From assembly GCA_943326975.2 (NCBI GenBank), contig CALPVI020000109.1, forward strand, positions 1-6,435: a stretch of 6,435 nt of DNA. The letters are read 5' to 3'. The DNA is from Actinomyces viscosus. GTDB taxonomy: Bacteria; Bacteroidota; Bacteroidia; Flavobacteriales_D; Crocinitomicaceae. Under the pieces are notes generated by a model. The model saw nothing but the letters and a program-made list of their open reading frames with translations, was not told the origin of the DNA and did not search any database. This document shows, piece after piece, positions 1 to 6,435 of this stretch (positions are counted from its first letter, which is position 1; every line of letters starts with the position of its first letter). A program made the position numbers and the translations under genes.

Positions 1-620
1 AATATGATATATGTTCCAATTGCAACAAGACCTAAAATAACTAATATAATCCACCAAGGAAATTTCTTCTTAGTTGCAGCTTTTTCAATCGCTTCTTTTA
101 ACTTTGGATTTATTACTTCTAGATTGTAATTTCCTTTATTAAATGCTTCTTTCTTTTCAACCTGTACTACACGAACCCCATATTGTGCAACATGGTCAAT
201 TAAATTTTGAATATCACTTTCACCTGTCTCAGTATCTTTAGATTCCCATGATTTAGCAACTAAAATTTCAATACCGTCAGCAGATCTAAAAGTTTCATCT
301 TTTTCAATAAAATGAGAAGCATTGATGTCAAGTTCTTGTTGCGTACATTCTTGACGAATAGAACCCGGTTGGATTACACCATATTTTCTGTTTGTGTAAG
401 GTTTAAATAAACTTTTGTAATTTTTGGGTGCTGAAGGATTAATTGTATCTGGTAGCATTGCTTTTAATTCCTCAAACGTTGCTTTAGGGTACAAAGTAGT
501 TAAAGCATCAACAACACCAATTGCTGTTCGATTCATTGCTTTTCCCGTCACTTCAATTACACCATTTTTTAAGTTTTTTTTATCTTCTTCAGATAATTTT
601 TCAAGAACGTTAATTGACAT
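1..620 (-). CDS. Unrecognised membrane-anchored protein, N-terminal 206 residues (C-terminus cut by window edge)
   Basis: The frame is open from ATG at 620-618 to the window edge, so only the N-terminal part is seen. It begins MSINVLEKLSEEDKKN. About 185 soluble residues follow, with a pro/basic patch (PSAPKNYKSLFKPYTNRKYG) and a mixed alpha/beta stretch. Next comes a hydrophobic helix at about residues 189-206 (WWIILVILGLVAIG), preceded by lysines (ATKKKFP). The lysines suggest that the N-terminal domain is cytoplasmic and that whatever follows the helix is periplasmic. There is no signal peptide. A Bacteroidota-type promoter lies just upstream, and the gene diverges from the membrane protein at 832. 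I do not recognise the domain with certainty. It loosely recalls an N-terminal domain shared with Leptospira proteins (LBF_2017-like), but that is a memory-based guess. The gene itself is secure; its function is unknown. Confidence 0.85.
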   Translation of the reverse strand, partial: MSINVLEKLSEEDKKNLKNGVIEVTGKAMNRTAIGVVDALTTLYPKATFEELKAMLPDTINPSAPKNYKSLFKPYTNRKYGVIQPGSIRQECTQQELDINASHFIEKDETFRSADGIEILVAKSWESKDTETGESDIQNLIDHVAQYGVRVVQVEKKEAFNKGNYNLEVINPKLKEAIEKAATKKKFPWWIILVILGLVAIGTYII

Positions 621-641
621 AATTTTTAAATTGATTCATCT

Positions 642-673
642 CAAAAATAATAGATATTTAATAATTTAACAAA
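642..673 (-). promoter_or_regulatory. Bacteroidota-type promoter for the leftward gene
   Basis: Read on the minus strand, TTTG (673-670) is followed after exactly 20 bases by TATTTTTG (649-642). This matches the Bacteroidota housekeeping consensus TTTG-N17-23-TAnnTTTG in full. The -7 box ends 21 bases before the ATG at 620, which leaves a leader of roughly 15 bases. The DNA is AT-rich, so single boxes arise by chance, but both boxes at the right spacing and the right distance from a start make this the best promoter in the window. Confidence 0.65.
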
Positions 674-831
674 AAATTAGTAAGTTTATTTTTTAATTTA
701 AATTCAAAAAGAATAATAAAGTAGATTTATAGTGAAAATTGGAAGTTGTTTTAAATAATCAATATACATTTAATTTAATTTCCATCAACAAATTAAAATA
801 CTTTTTTAACTTAACACTAAATTATTTGTCT

Positions 832-1989
832 ATGAACGAAGAAACGATTATCAAACTTAAAAAAGAAAACAAATCCATTTTCGAGAAATTTGGTATGTTT
901 TATTTGAATGTTTTTCAAAAAATGAGTGATAAACGTCCAAAAAAAAATGATGTTTTAACAACAGATCAAGAAATTAAGAAAAAAACAAATCTTGTTTATT
1001 CCAAATCTATAGCATTTACGATATTGGTTAGTGTTTGTACAGCTGCACCTTGTGTTTTTGTTGATTTACATTTTCAAAACGCTTCAAAGTTAACGTATTG
1101 GTTGTGGTTGCTATCAGTAACAATTGTCTGTGTTGCTGTAGAGCTTTATTGTTTGTTTCTAATTGCTATCAAATTAGTACATGATCTACAGAAAATTTTA
1201 AAGTTAGAAAATTACTCCTCTGATTTAATAGCGCTACCTACTTTTCATGTCAAAAACATTTTAGTTAGAACGGCACTTGAAATCCCTGATCCTGAATTAG
1301 AAGTTTTAGGCATAGATCCATTTAAAATTATTTCTAGACGAAATTTAATGGTAATAAGTTTAATCTACAAAGGGAAAATATTTTTGACAAATCAAATACT
1401 AAAATATTTATTGCTTTATACAGTAGGAAAATATGTTTTTGGGATTTCAATTTTATACGAAGCAGTGCTGGTTGAATGTTTTTGGAATATTATGGTATTA
1501 AGAAAAGTATTGATTGATGCGAGATTACGCTTGTTCGGATTAAAACTTTCATATGATATTATTGCTCAATTTAAAAGTTCAAAAATTATTGATCATCTAT
1601 CAATGACTGCAAAAAAAGGTTGTATAAGAGCAATCGGAAATTCTGTTGTTATGACCAAAAATTACCATCCAAATATGATTTTTTTATTGGTGCATTTTCA
1701 AAAAGAGTTGAATATAGTTGAACCTGAAAATTTTGATGATTGGTCTATGTTTCTTCAAACTTTAAAGGATGTAACTGATGAAGAACGTTTTTTCCTTTTA
1801 GATCTTTTTACAGTTGCTACAGCTTTTGATGGTTCGATTTCTTCTACGGAAAGTAAACACATTAAAGAAGCTTATGGAAGTAGTTATCCTAAATACATTA
1901 ATCGATTAGAGAATTTAACAAAACATTTAAAACAAGGCTATTTTTATAAAGCGTTAGATGAATGTCATTTAGATTTTAAAGAAGGATAG
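832..1989 (+). CDS. Multi-pass membrane protein with TerB-like C-terminus (LBF_2804-like)
   Basis: This 385-residue protein starts at ATG 832 (MNEETIIKLKKENKS). The frame stays open upstream to a TTG at 739, but the extra 31 residues are Asn/Leu-rich low-complexity sequence and that stretch reads as intergenic DNA. A soluble N-terminus is followed by hydrophobic helices at about 60-77 and 88-112, and by a longer hydrophobic region at about 192-223. The last runs into a basic segment (RKVLIDARLRLFG). The C-terminus contains TVATAFDGSISSTE (about 327-340), which resembles the A-x-DG-x-I-x-x-xE signature of TerB/DjlA-like helical domains. The Trp-Asn plus Arg-rich pattern after the third hydrophobic block reminds me of the LBF_2804 family, named from Leptospira biflexa; this assignment is from memory only. 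Role unknown. The gene is apparently monocistronic and divergent from the leftward membrane-protein gene. No convincing promoter was found. Confidence 0.85.
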   Translation: MNEETIIKLKKENKSIFEKFGMFYLNVFQKMSDKRPKKNDVLTTDQEIKKKTNLVYSKSIAFTILVSVCTAAPCVFVDLHFQNASKLTYWLWLLSVTIVCVAVELYCLFLIAIKLVHDLQKILKLENYSSDLIALPTFHVKNILVRTALEIPDPELEVLGIDPFKIISRRNLMVISLIYKGKIFLTNQILKYLLLYTVGKYVFGISILYEAVLVECFWNIMVLRKVLIDARLRLFGLKLSYDIIAQFKSSKIIDHLSMTAKKGCIRAIGNSVVMTKNYHPNMIFLLVHFQKELNIVEPENFDDWSMFLQTLKDVTDEERFFLLDLFTVATAFDGSISSTESKHIKEAYGSSYPKYINRLENLTKHLKQGYFYKALDECHLDFKEG

Positions 1990-2115
1990 TTTTCAGTAAA
2001 TTTTATTTGAATAAATTCAATACTTTCAACTATATTTAACAATAATTCTTTTCCTCATTTTTGAATATAAAAAATGTTGAAATAAAATTAATTTTAACTT
2101 CTTAACTTTTAAATT

Positions 2116-2445
2116 ATGAACTTTGAAAATACTGTTATTTATCTTTACAAAGGCAATCCTAATTCTACTTATTTGAAAAAAAACGGATCTTGGCTTATTT
2201 GTAACGAAAAGACAGATGGATATATTGAAATCAATGATCCTCAAGGGAAAAGAAAAGAAGTTTTAGATGATGATGCGTATGCGGCTACAAAATACCGCTA
2301 TCCAAAAAATGATTCAGTATATGTTAAAAATAGTAATGGAGATTGGTTTATTTCAAACGATAAAACAAATGGTTTTGTTAAAATAGTTGATCCAACAGGA
2401 GAAAGAACTAGAAACCTAAATGCAGATGCCGTTGAAATTGATTAG
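2116..2445 (+). CDS. Small two-repeat protein of unknown function
   Basis: This 109-residue protein starts at ATG 2116. It has no signal peptide or membrane helix, so it is predicted to be cytoplasmic. It consists almost entirely of two copies of a ~48-residue unit, at about residues 8-55 and 59-106. Residues 26-54 and 77-105 align without gaps at an offset of 51, and 14 of 29 positions are identical: W, I, N, K, T, G, I, D, P, G, R, L, D and A. The unit has the pattern W-x-I-x-N-x-K-T-x-G-(YF)-(IV)-x-I-x-D-P-x-G-x-R. It looks like short beta strands joined by turns, possibly a small beta-domain binding module. The acidic C-terminus ends AVEID. It sits 126 bases after the membrane protein and 85 bases before the coiled-coil gene, on the same strand. 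I do not recognise the family. Confidence 0.8.
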   Translation: MNFENTVIYLYKGNPNSTYLKKNGSWLICNEKTDGYIEINDPQGKRKEVLDDDAYAATKYRYPKNDSVYVKNSNGDWFISNDKTNGFVKIVDPTGERTRNLNADAVEID

Positions 2446-2530
2446 GTAAATTTTACAATAATTTGTTATAAAATTAGTTTCTTGTAGTATCTATAAATTG
2501 TTGTCTTATTTTACAATTTTAAAAAACTAA

Positions 2531-3019
2531 ATGGAAGAATTAGAAAATAAAAAAAATAAACGAAAGCAGATAGTAATAACTTTGGTTAGTCTATTTGTTA
2601 TTTCAATTTTGGTTATTTTTTTTCAGCAAAGATCGATCAATCATAAAGCAGAATTGTATCAAAAAACATTGATTGAATTAGAATCTGAAGTTCTAAGTAT
2701 GAAAAAACGTAATCTTTTGTTACATAAAGAAAATAAATCGTTAGATCATAAAAGGGATTCTTTGCAAAACAATTTGAGTTTTTTGTGGAAATACAAAACA
2801 TTAGTAAAAACTGCAAGAATGAGAGATCAAATAGGCGAGGATTTACCTTATGTTGCAGGTGAAAGAGTGAGATTGAAAGCTGATTCTTCTATTGTTGTTG
2901 TAACAGATTTAATTGTAGGTGGAAATACTTTTAACTACTATATTAAATACTTAGTAAAAACACCTAAAGGAACAACCTTGGATGTTTCTCCATATGAAAT
3001 CGAATCTTTAAAACAATAA
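2531..3019 (+). CDS. Single-pass membrane protein: helix, coiled coil, small beta-rich C-terminal domain
   Basis: This 162-residue protein starts at ATG 2531. A Lys/Arg-rich head (residues 7-12, KKNKRK) precedes one membrane helix at about 13-31. By the positive-inside rule the rest faces the periplasm. Residues ~37-85 are charged and heptad-like (IELESEVLSMKKRNLLLHKE), typical of a coiled coil. Residues ~107-160 form a compact beta-rich segment, beginning YVAGERVRLKADSSIVVVTD and ending in VSPYEIESL. Its rhythm (G-x-x-V-x-L, then V-V-V, then a final strand with EIE) resembles small SH3/KOW-like barrels, but this is only an inferred fold. It ends 8 bases before the SIMPL gene, so the two are probably co-transcribed and may act together in the envelope. 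The family is not recognised; a transmembrane scaffold or assembly protein is plausible. Confidence 0.82.
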   Translation: MEELENKKNKRKQIVITLVSLFVISILVIFFQQRSINHKAELYQKTLIELESEVLSMKKRNLLLHKENKSLDHKRDSLQNNLSFLWKYKTLVKTARMRDQIGEDLPYVAGERVRLKADSSIVVVTDLIVGGNTFNYYIKYLVKTPKGTTLDVSPYEIESLKQ

Positions 3020-3027
3020 TAAGAATT

Positions 3028-3759
3028 ATGAAAACGTATCTGAATCAAATTATAATAGGGGTAAGTATATTGTTAACTGCCTTTATTTTGGGAAATGCTT
3101 TTAAGTCAAGAAATAAAGTAGATAATTCTATTTCTGTAACTGGTTTAGGTGAAAAAGAATTTGTTTCTGATTTAATTGTTTGGAGTGGAAATTTTACACG
3201 TAAAAATATCAATTTAAAAGATGCGTATTCGGATTTAAATAAAGACAGAGAATATATTAAAAAGTATCTTGTTTCAAAAGGTGTAGATGGAAATAAAATA
3301 GTCTTTTCATCGATTAATATCGATAAAGAATTTGATAATTTTTACAATGAGTATACCAATTCAAACGAAGAAGTTTTTACAGGTTACAAATTGCAGCAAA
3401 ACGTTGAAATTGAATCAAATGAAGTTGATAAAATTGAATTGATTTCTAGACAAGTAAGTGAGTTGATAAACTCAGGGGTAGAGTTTTATTCTAATAATCC
3501 TGAATATTATTATACGAAACTTTCTATTTTAAAGTTAAAGATGATTTCTGAAGCAACAAAAGATGCTTACAAACGTGCTGAGAAAATTGCTGAAAATTCA
3601 GGAAGTGAATTAGGTAAATTGAAAAAGGCAAGTATGGGCGTTTTTCAAATCATTGCTCCAAATTCTTCAGAAGATTATTCATGGGGTGGTTCATTTAACA
3701 CCTCTTCAAAAAGGAAAAAAGCTACAATAACAATGAAGTTGGAGTATCAAGTTGATTAG
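3028..3759 (+). CDS. SIMPL domain-containing (DUF541/YggE-like) envelope protein
   Basis: This 243-residue protein starts at ATG 3028. An N-terminal uncleaved signal-anchor helix lies at about residues 7-24 (QIIIGVSILLTAFILGNAF). The rest is a SIMPL domain. Recognisable parts are the opening ISVTGLGEKEFVSD, a middle GYKLQQNVEIES, the helix region DAYKRAEKIAENSGSELGKL, the motif MGVFQIIAP, and the closing strand KKATITMKLEYQV. Members are periplasmic or outer-envelope proteins; E. coli YggE is linked to oxidative-stress tolerance and Brucella BP26 forms ring-like oligomers. The biochemical role is generally not settled. Length and domain order are normal for flavobacterial members, and nothing looks truncated. 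The 8-base gap from the upstream coiled-coil gene suggests one operon. Its stop lies 4 bases from the stop of the convergent outer-membrane gene. Confidence 0.93.
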   Translation: MKTYLNQIIIGVSILLTAFILGNAFKSRNKVDNSISVTGLGEKEFVSDLIVWSGNFTRKNINLKDAYSDLNKDREYIKKYLVSKGVDGNKIVFSSINIDKEFDNFYNEYTNSNEEVFTGYKLQQNVEIESNEVDKIELISRQVSELINSGVEFYSNNPEYYYTKLSILKLKMISEATKDAYKRAEKIAENSGSELGKLKKASMGVFQIIAPNSSEDYSWGGSFNTSSKRKKATITMKLEYQVD

Positions 3760-3763
3760 TAAA

Positions 3764-4564
3764 CTATAAATTTATTTGAATACCAGATGTTATGCTATAG
3801 TAATAGTTGTCAATAGGTAAAGCTCTGTAAAAATCTAGGTTGTGATCGTAATGTAAATTGAATGAAATGTATTTATTTACATTGAAATTTAAATTAGAAT
3901 CAAAAAACCATCTCGGTTTATTAAAATTACTATTTAATGGGAATTGAAAAAAACTAACTCCAGAAAAATCGATATTTTCAGTTAATTTTAAAGCAAATTT
4001 TGCACTCGTATTCAGACGAAACATTTCTCGATTTATTTTTGTTATACTGTCTGAAACGGTATAAGCAAACTGTGAATCAAAAGGGTTCCAATTTTCTACT
4101 TCATAAAAGGCCCCAACACTTAGATATAAGTCTGATTTTCGTTTTTCGAAAAATTTAAATCTAGCATTTAAACCTGCAAGATATCTTTTCGTTAAACCTT
4201 GAATACCATTCCATTGATATTGTGCAAATAAGTCCGGTGCAATTTTTCGAGTATCGTTATCTCTTAATCTAAATTGAAAATAACCGTTGTTTTCGTTGAC
4301 CGTTTTTCCGTTCAATGAAAGGTCCGTTTTGGATAAAAACAAGGCAACATATTTCTTCTTTAAGAAAATATTTAGTTCGGAAGTGTTATTGAAATCGATA
4401 AGATTTTTCCTTTGTTTATCATTGGAAAAAGATAGTCCAACATATGCTTTTAGCTTTTTTGGAATTGTATCTGTTGAACCTTCTCTATCTATATTTAGAA
4501 CTTGTGCGCTTGAATTATAGGTGAATGGTAATAAAAGCAATAATGTAAAAAGTGTTTTTTTCAA
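3764..4564 (-). CDS. DUF481-like outer-membrane beta-barrel protein, TTG start
   Basis: This 266-residue protein opens with a classic signal peptide (KKTLFTLLLLLPFTYNSSAQ), probably cleaved after the SSA. The mature part alternates polar and hydrophobic residues and is rich in aromatics, as expected for outer-membrane strands. Recognisable stretches are YFQFRLRD, FAQYQWNGIQGL, RYLAGLNARF and LYLSVGAFYEVENW, which resemble DUF481-type barrels. It ends in a strand with terminal Leu (SITSGIQINL). The start is TTG at 4564-4562. In frame upstream there is a TAA at 4591-4589 with no ATG between, and no usable ATG exists inside the signal peptide, so the TTG is effectively forced. The gene stands alone and converges on the SIMPL gene. 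DUF481 is a best guess; another small barrel family is possible. Substrate or role unknown. Confidence 0.88.
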   Translation of the reverse strand: MKKTLFTLLLLLPFTYNSSAQVLNIDREGSTDTIPKKLKAYVGLSFSNDKQRKNLIDFNNTSELNIFLKKKYVALFLSKTDLSLNGKTVNENNGYFQFRLRDNDTRKIAPDLFAQYQWNGIQGLTKRYLAGLNARFKFFEKRKSDLYLSVGAFYEVENWNPFDSQFAYTVSDSITKINREMFRLNTSAKFALKLTENIDFSGVSFFQFPLNSNFNKPRWFFDSNLNFNVNKYISFNLHYDHNLDFYRALPIDNYYYSITSGIQINL

Positions 4565-4577
4565 AATAGTTTTTTTA

Positions 4578-4585
4578 CAAAAATA
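4578..4585 (-). promoter_or_regulatory. Possible -7 promoter box for the beta-barrel gene
   Basis: On the minus strand, TATTTTTG (4585-4578) matches the Bacteroidota -7 consensus TAnnTTTG exactly and ends 13 bases before the TTG start at 4564. Transcription would begin only about 5-8 bases before the start codon, giving an almost leaderless message. No TTTG or TTG is seen 17-23 bases upstream, so the -33 half is missing and the box may be chance in AT-rich DNA. Confidence 0.3.
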
Positions 4586-4752
4586 AATTTAAATTCAATT
4601 TTAACGATTATTTTTTTTGGATAAGTTTTGTTATGATTCAGTTTGTTTGACGTGTTAAAGAAAATTTCAAAAGCCAGTATAAGGATTTCAAGCTCAATAG
4701 TAAGATAAATCAGAAGTTGGCTAATTAATACGAAACAAAAAATTATCGCCTT

Positions 4753-5583
4753 ATGAAAACATTAGCTTATTTTGCTTCAGGAACTCATATTGATTTTGAA
4801 AGATTAAAATCAATTCAATTTGATCAAATTATTTTAGTTAACCATCACTTATCCAACCGTAGGGTTAAAAAATTGAACTCTCGAATTTTATTGTTATCGA
4901 TGGATGCTTTTGAAGCAGTTGATTATTTACAAAATGAAAATATAAAATTAGATGCTTTTATTAGCTTAAACGAAGGTTTGTGTGAAGGTGGTGGTGATTA
5001 TCCTTTGAATGGATTTTATTTTCTTTCCTACTTAACACCTATTTTAAAAGATACATATTATCACATCTATGATCCATCCTATTATCGATTCGATCGCTAT
5101 TTCACTTTAGCAACGAAAAAAGCATTTAAAGATCATTGGTTTACTGAATCCGATAAAATGAAACTAACTGATATTGGTATTCCTATTGATTCTTTCGATA
5201 ATTTAGAAAAAGCTATTTGTATTAAAATGAATAAAAAACAGTCGGAGGAATTTAAAAGTAAAGAATTTTCAAATTTAAACTACATTAAAGGTAATATTTG
5301 GGAACATTTTTCTGAATTGGATTTGCTTCTACTTCCTTATAATTTAATGCATTCCTATTTTATCGATTCAAGAAAAAAATTAATTTGGTTTGAAGATAAC
5401 ATTTTCCCTAATGATCAATTGGAATTGTTTGTTTTACCTCAGGATGCAACTATTGGATTAACATTGTGGTATGGTAAAGATTATACAACCGATTTTAAAA
5501 AGTTGAATAAGTGGGCACTTCATAACAACGTGCAAATAAAAGTCTTTTTTGTACATGAAAATGATAAAAATAAGTTAATTTAA
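4753..5583 (+). CDS. Unknown protein upstream of phosphatase, probable alpha/beta fold
   Basis: This 276-residue protein starts at ATG 4753. There is no signal peptide or membrane helix, so it is predicted to be cytoplasmic. The N-terminal half alternates hydrophobic strands and helices: KTLAYFASG, QIILVNHH, SRILLLSMDAF, LDAFISLNEGLCEGGGDYP, then TYYHIYDPSYYR. This suggests a Rossmann-like alpha/beta arrangement, though no GxGxxG nucleotide motif is seen. The Gly-rich loop EGLCEGGGDYPLNG (about residues 74-87) and the following Tyr-rich segment are the most motif-like parts. The C-terminal half is rich in Trp, Lys and Asp (LTLWYGKDYTTDFKKLNKWA). I do not recognise the family. Its stop lies 5 bases before the start of the metallophosphoesterase gene, so the two are almost certainly co-transcribed and may act on a shared substrate. 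No convincing promoter was found in the 188-base region upstream. Confidence 0.88.
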   Translation: MKTLAYFASGTHIDFERLKSIQFDQIILVNHHLSNRRVKKLNSRILLLSMDAFEAVDYLQNENIKLDAFISLNEGLCEGGGDYPLNGFYFLSYLTPILKDTYYHIYDPSYYRFDRYFTLATKKAFKDHWFTESDKMKLTDIGIPIDSFDNLEKAICIKMNKKQSEEFKSKEFSNLNYIKGNIWEHFSELDLLLLPYNLMHSYFIDSRKKLIWFEDNIFPNDQLELFVLPQDATIGLTLWYGKDYTTDFKKLNKWALHNNVQIKVFFVHENDKNKLI

Positions 5584-5588
5584 CGATT

Positions 5589-6435
5589 ATGATTAAGCAA
5601 TTTAAATCAAATAAATTACCTGATTTCATTGGAGATATCCACGGATGTTACGCAGATTTGGAACGTTTGTTCTTGAAATTGGGTTACCAAAAAATAGATG
5701 GGATATTTTTACACGAAGAGAGAATACCAGTTTTTTTAGGGGATTATATTAATAGGGGGCCTAAAATTCTAGAAGTGTTGAATTTGGTCAGGAAAATGGA
5801 GCAGTCAGGCAATGCTTATGCAATCATGGGGAATCATGAATTTAATTTCTTAGCATATCATTACAAGGATGAGAAAGGCATTCATTTTAGACCTAATACA
5901 GAAAGGTATTATAATTATATTCGAGCAACGATTGAGCCATTGAAAGAGAACAATGTTTTGGAAGAATATTTGCAATGGATGTCAACCTTGCCTTTGATCG
6001 TCAAAAGTGAAAATTTCAATGCGGTACATGCGCAATGGAGTGAAGAATTGGAGCGACACCTTGCTACTTTTCAATTTTCTAAATTGGATGAGTTAACCAT
6101 GAGAAAAATTCATTTAGATACTAATTTATTATCGACTGTTTCATCTATTGTAAAAGGAGAAGAGTTTGAAATAACAGCAAGTTTTGAGAAAAAATATAAA
6201 TTTCTATTTAGACAAGATAGAGAAAGAATTTTTTGGTGGAAAAAAAACAGAACGAATTTGATGAAAGATTGGTTAGATGTAGGTAAAGTAAATCAAAATA
6301 TCGAAATTGATCCAGCAGACTTTTCCTTTGTTAAAGATTTTGAAGTAACGAATAAGCCAACTTTTTTTGGACATTATTGGTTAGAACCTTCTGAATTTCG
6401 ATTGATCGGAGAAAATATATGTTGTTTAGATTTTA
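5589..6435 (+). CDS. PPP-superfamily metallophosphoesterase, 3' end cut by window
   Basis: The frame is open from ATG 5589 to the window edge: 282 codons with no stop. The PPP/calcineurin-like motifs are present in order: GDIHG (residues 15-19), GDYINRGP (51-58), MGNHE (80-84), AVHAQW (145-150) and FFGHYWL (about 259-264). By family knowledge, D16, H18, D52, N82, H147 and H262 would hold the two catalytic metals, and H83 the general acid. The third motif element deviates: the usual GDxxDRG has N55 in place of Asp, while R56, which contacts phosphate, is kept. The WW-rich segment RIFWWKKN before the last motif and the GHYW ending recall a bacterial ApaH/PrpE-like group seen in Bacteroidota. 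Possible substrates include phosphoproteins, nucleotides or RNA ends, which cannot be decided here. It sits 5 bases after the unknown 276-residue gene. The missing C-terminus is probably short, since the CCLDF strand near the end is typical of the last core strand. Confidence 0.9.
   Translation, partial: MIKQFKSNKLPDFIGDIHGCYADLERLFLKLGYQKIDGIFLHEERIPVFLGDYINRGPKILEVLNLVRKMEQSGNAYAIMGNHEFNFLAYHYKDEKGIHFRPNTERYYNYIRATIEPLKENNVLEEYLQWMSTLPLIVKSENFNAVHAQWSEELERHLATFQFSKLDELTMRKIHLDTNLLSTVSSIVKGEEFEITASFEKKYKFLFRQDRERIFWWKKNRTNLMKDWLDVGKVNQNIEIDPADFSFVKDFEVTNKPTFFGHYWLEPSEFRLIGENICCLDF

Noticed and set aside
424..669. Open frame on the plus strand opposite the leftward gene
   Set aside because: It is antisense to a clear coding frame with a promoter, and its translation has no recognisable features.
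739..831. Upstream TTG start adding 31 residues to the 385-residue membrane protein
   Set aside because: The added sequence is low-complexity Asn/Leu/Phe-rich, looks like translated intergenic DNA and begins with TTG, whereas ATG 832 opens a normal charged N-terminus.
2007..2020. Palindrome TTGAATAAATTCAA after the membrane-protein gene, as a terminator or operator
   Set aside because: It is only 5-6 base pairs of A/T-rich stem with a 2-4 base loop and no T-run in a useful position; chance is likely in this composition.
2026..2244. Open frame on the minus strand overlapping the two-repeat protein
   Set aside because: It overlaps a better-supported gene and reads as low-complexity hydrophobic/basic sequence with no domain features.
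2450..2517. Direct repeat ATTTTACAAT at 2450-2459 and 2508-2517 flanking the gap before the coiled-coil gene
   Set aside because: A 10-base A/T-rich repeat in 85 bases of A/T-rich DNA is weak evidence, with no other mark of an element or operator.
4647..4683. TTGACG...TATAAG as a sigma-70-like promoter for the unknown 276-residue gene
   Set aside because: The spacing is 25 bases, far from the usual 17, and Bacteroidota use a different -7 consensus.

Overview
The window looks like chromosomal DNA from a member of the Bacteroidota, most likely a flavobacterium (Flavobacteriaceae or Weeksellaceae). The DNA is very AT-rich, and intergenic DNA is almost pure A/T. There are no clear GGAGG-type ribosome sites before the genes. 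One good promoter has the Bacteroidota form (TTTG, about 20 bases, TAnnTTTG). The recognisable proteins (an envelope SIMPL protein, a DUF481-like outer-membrane barrel and a PPP-type phosphatase with a GHYW ending) also resemble flavobacterial versions. No rRNA, tRNA, CRISPR array, insertion sequence or phage gene was seen.

Left part (1-1989): two divergent membrane-protein genes share a 211-base AT-rich intergenic region. The leftward gene is cut by the window edge. It shows a soluble N-terminal domain followed by one membrane helix. The rightward gene encodes a 385-residue multi-helix membrane protein with a TerB-like C-terminus; its best start is ATG 832, not an upstream TTG.

Middle part (2116-4564): a small cytoplasmic protein made of two copies of a ~48-residue repeat comes first. 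A probable two-gene operon follows: a single-pass coiled-coil protein with a small beta-rich C-terminal domain, then a SIMPL (DUF541/YggE-like) protein. A signal-peptide-bearing beta-barrel gene converges on the SIMPL gene with only 4 bases between the stops. Its start is a TTG.

Right part (4753-6435): an unrecognised 276-residue, probably alpha/beta protein lies 5 bases before a PPP-superfamily metallophosphoesterase that runs off the right edge. The tight spacing suggests co-transcription and perhaps a shared task. The phosphatase has Asn where the GDxxDRG motif normally has Asp.

No gap without a gene exceeds 300 bases; the longest are 621-831, 4565-4752 and 1990-2115. Nothing here proves a new system. 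The most novel-looking content is the unknown protein/phosphatase pair, the two-repeat small protein and the divergent membrane-protein pair; much of the rest looks like envelope housekeeping.
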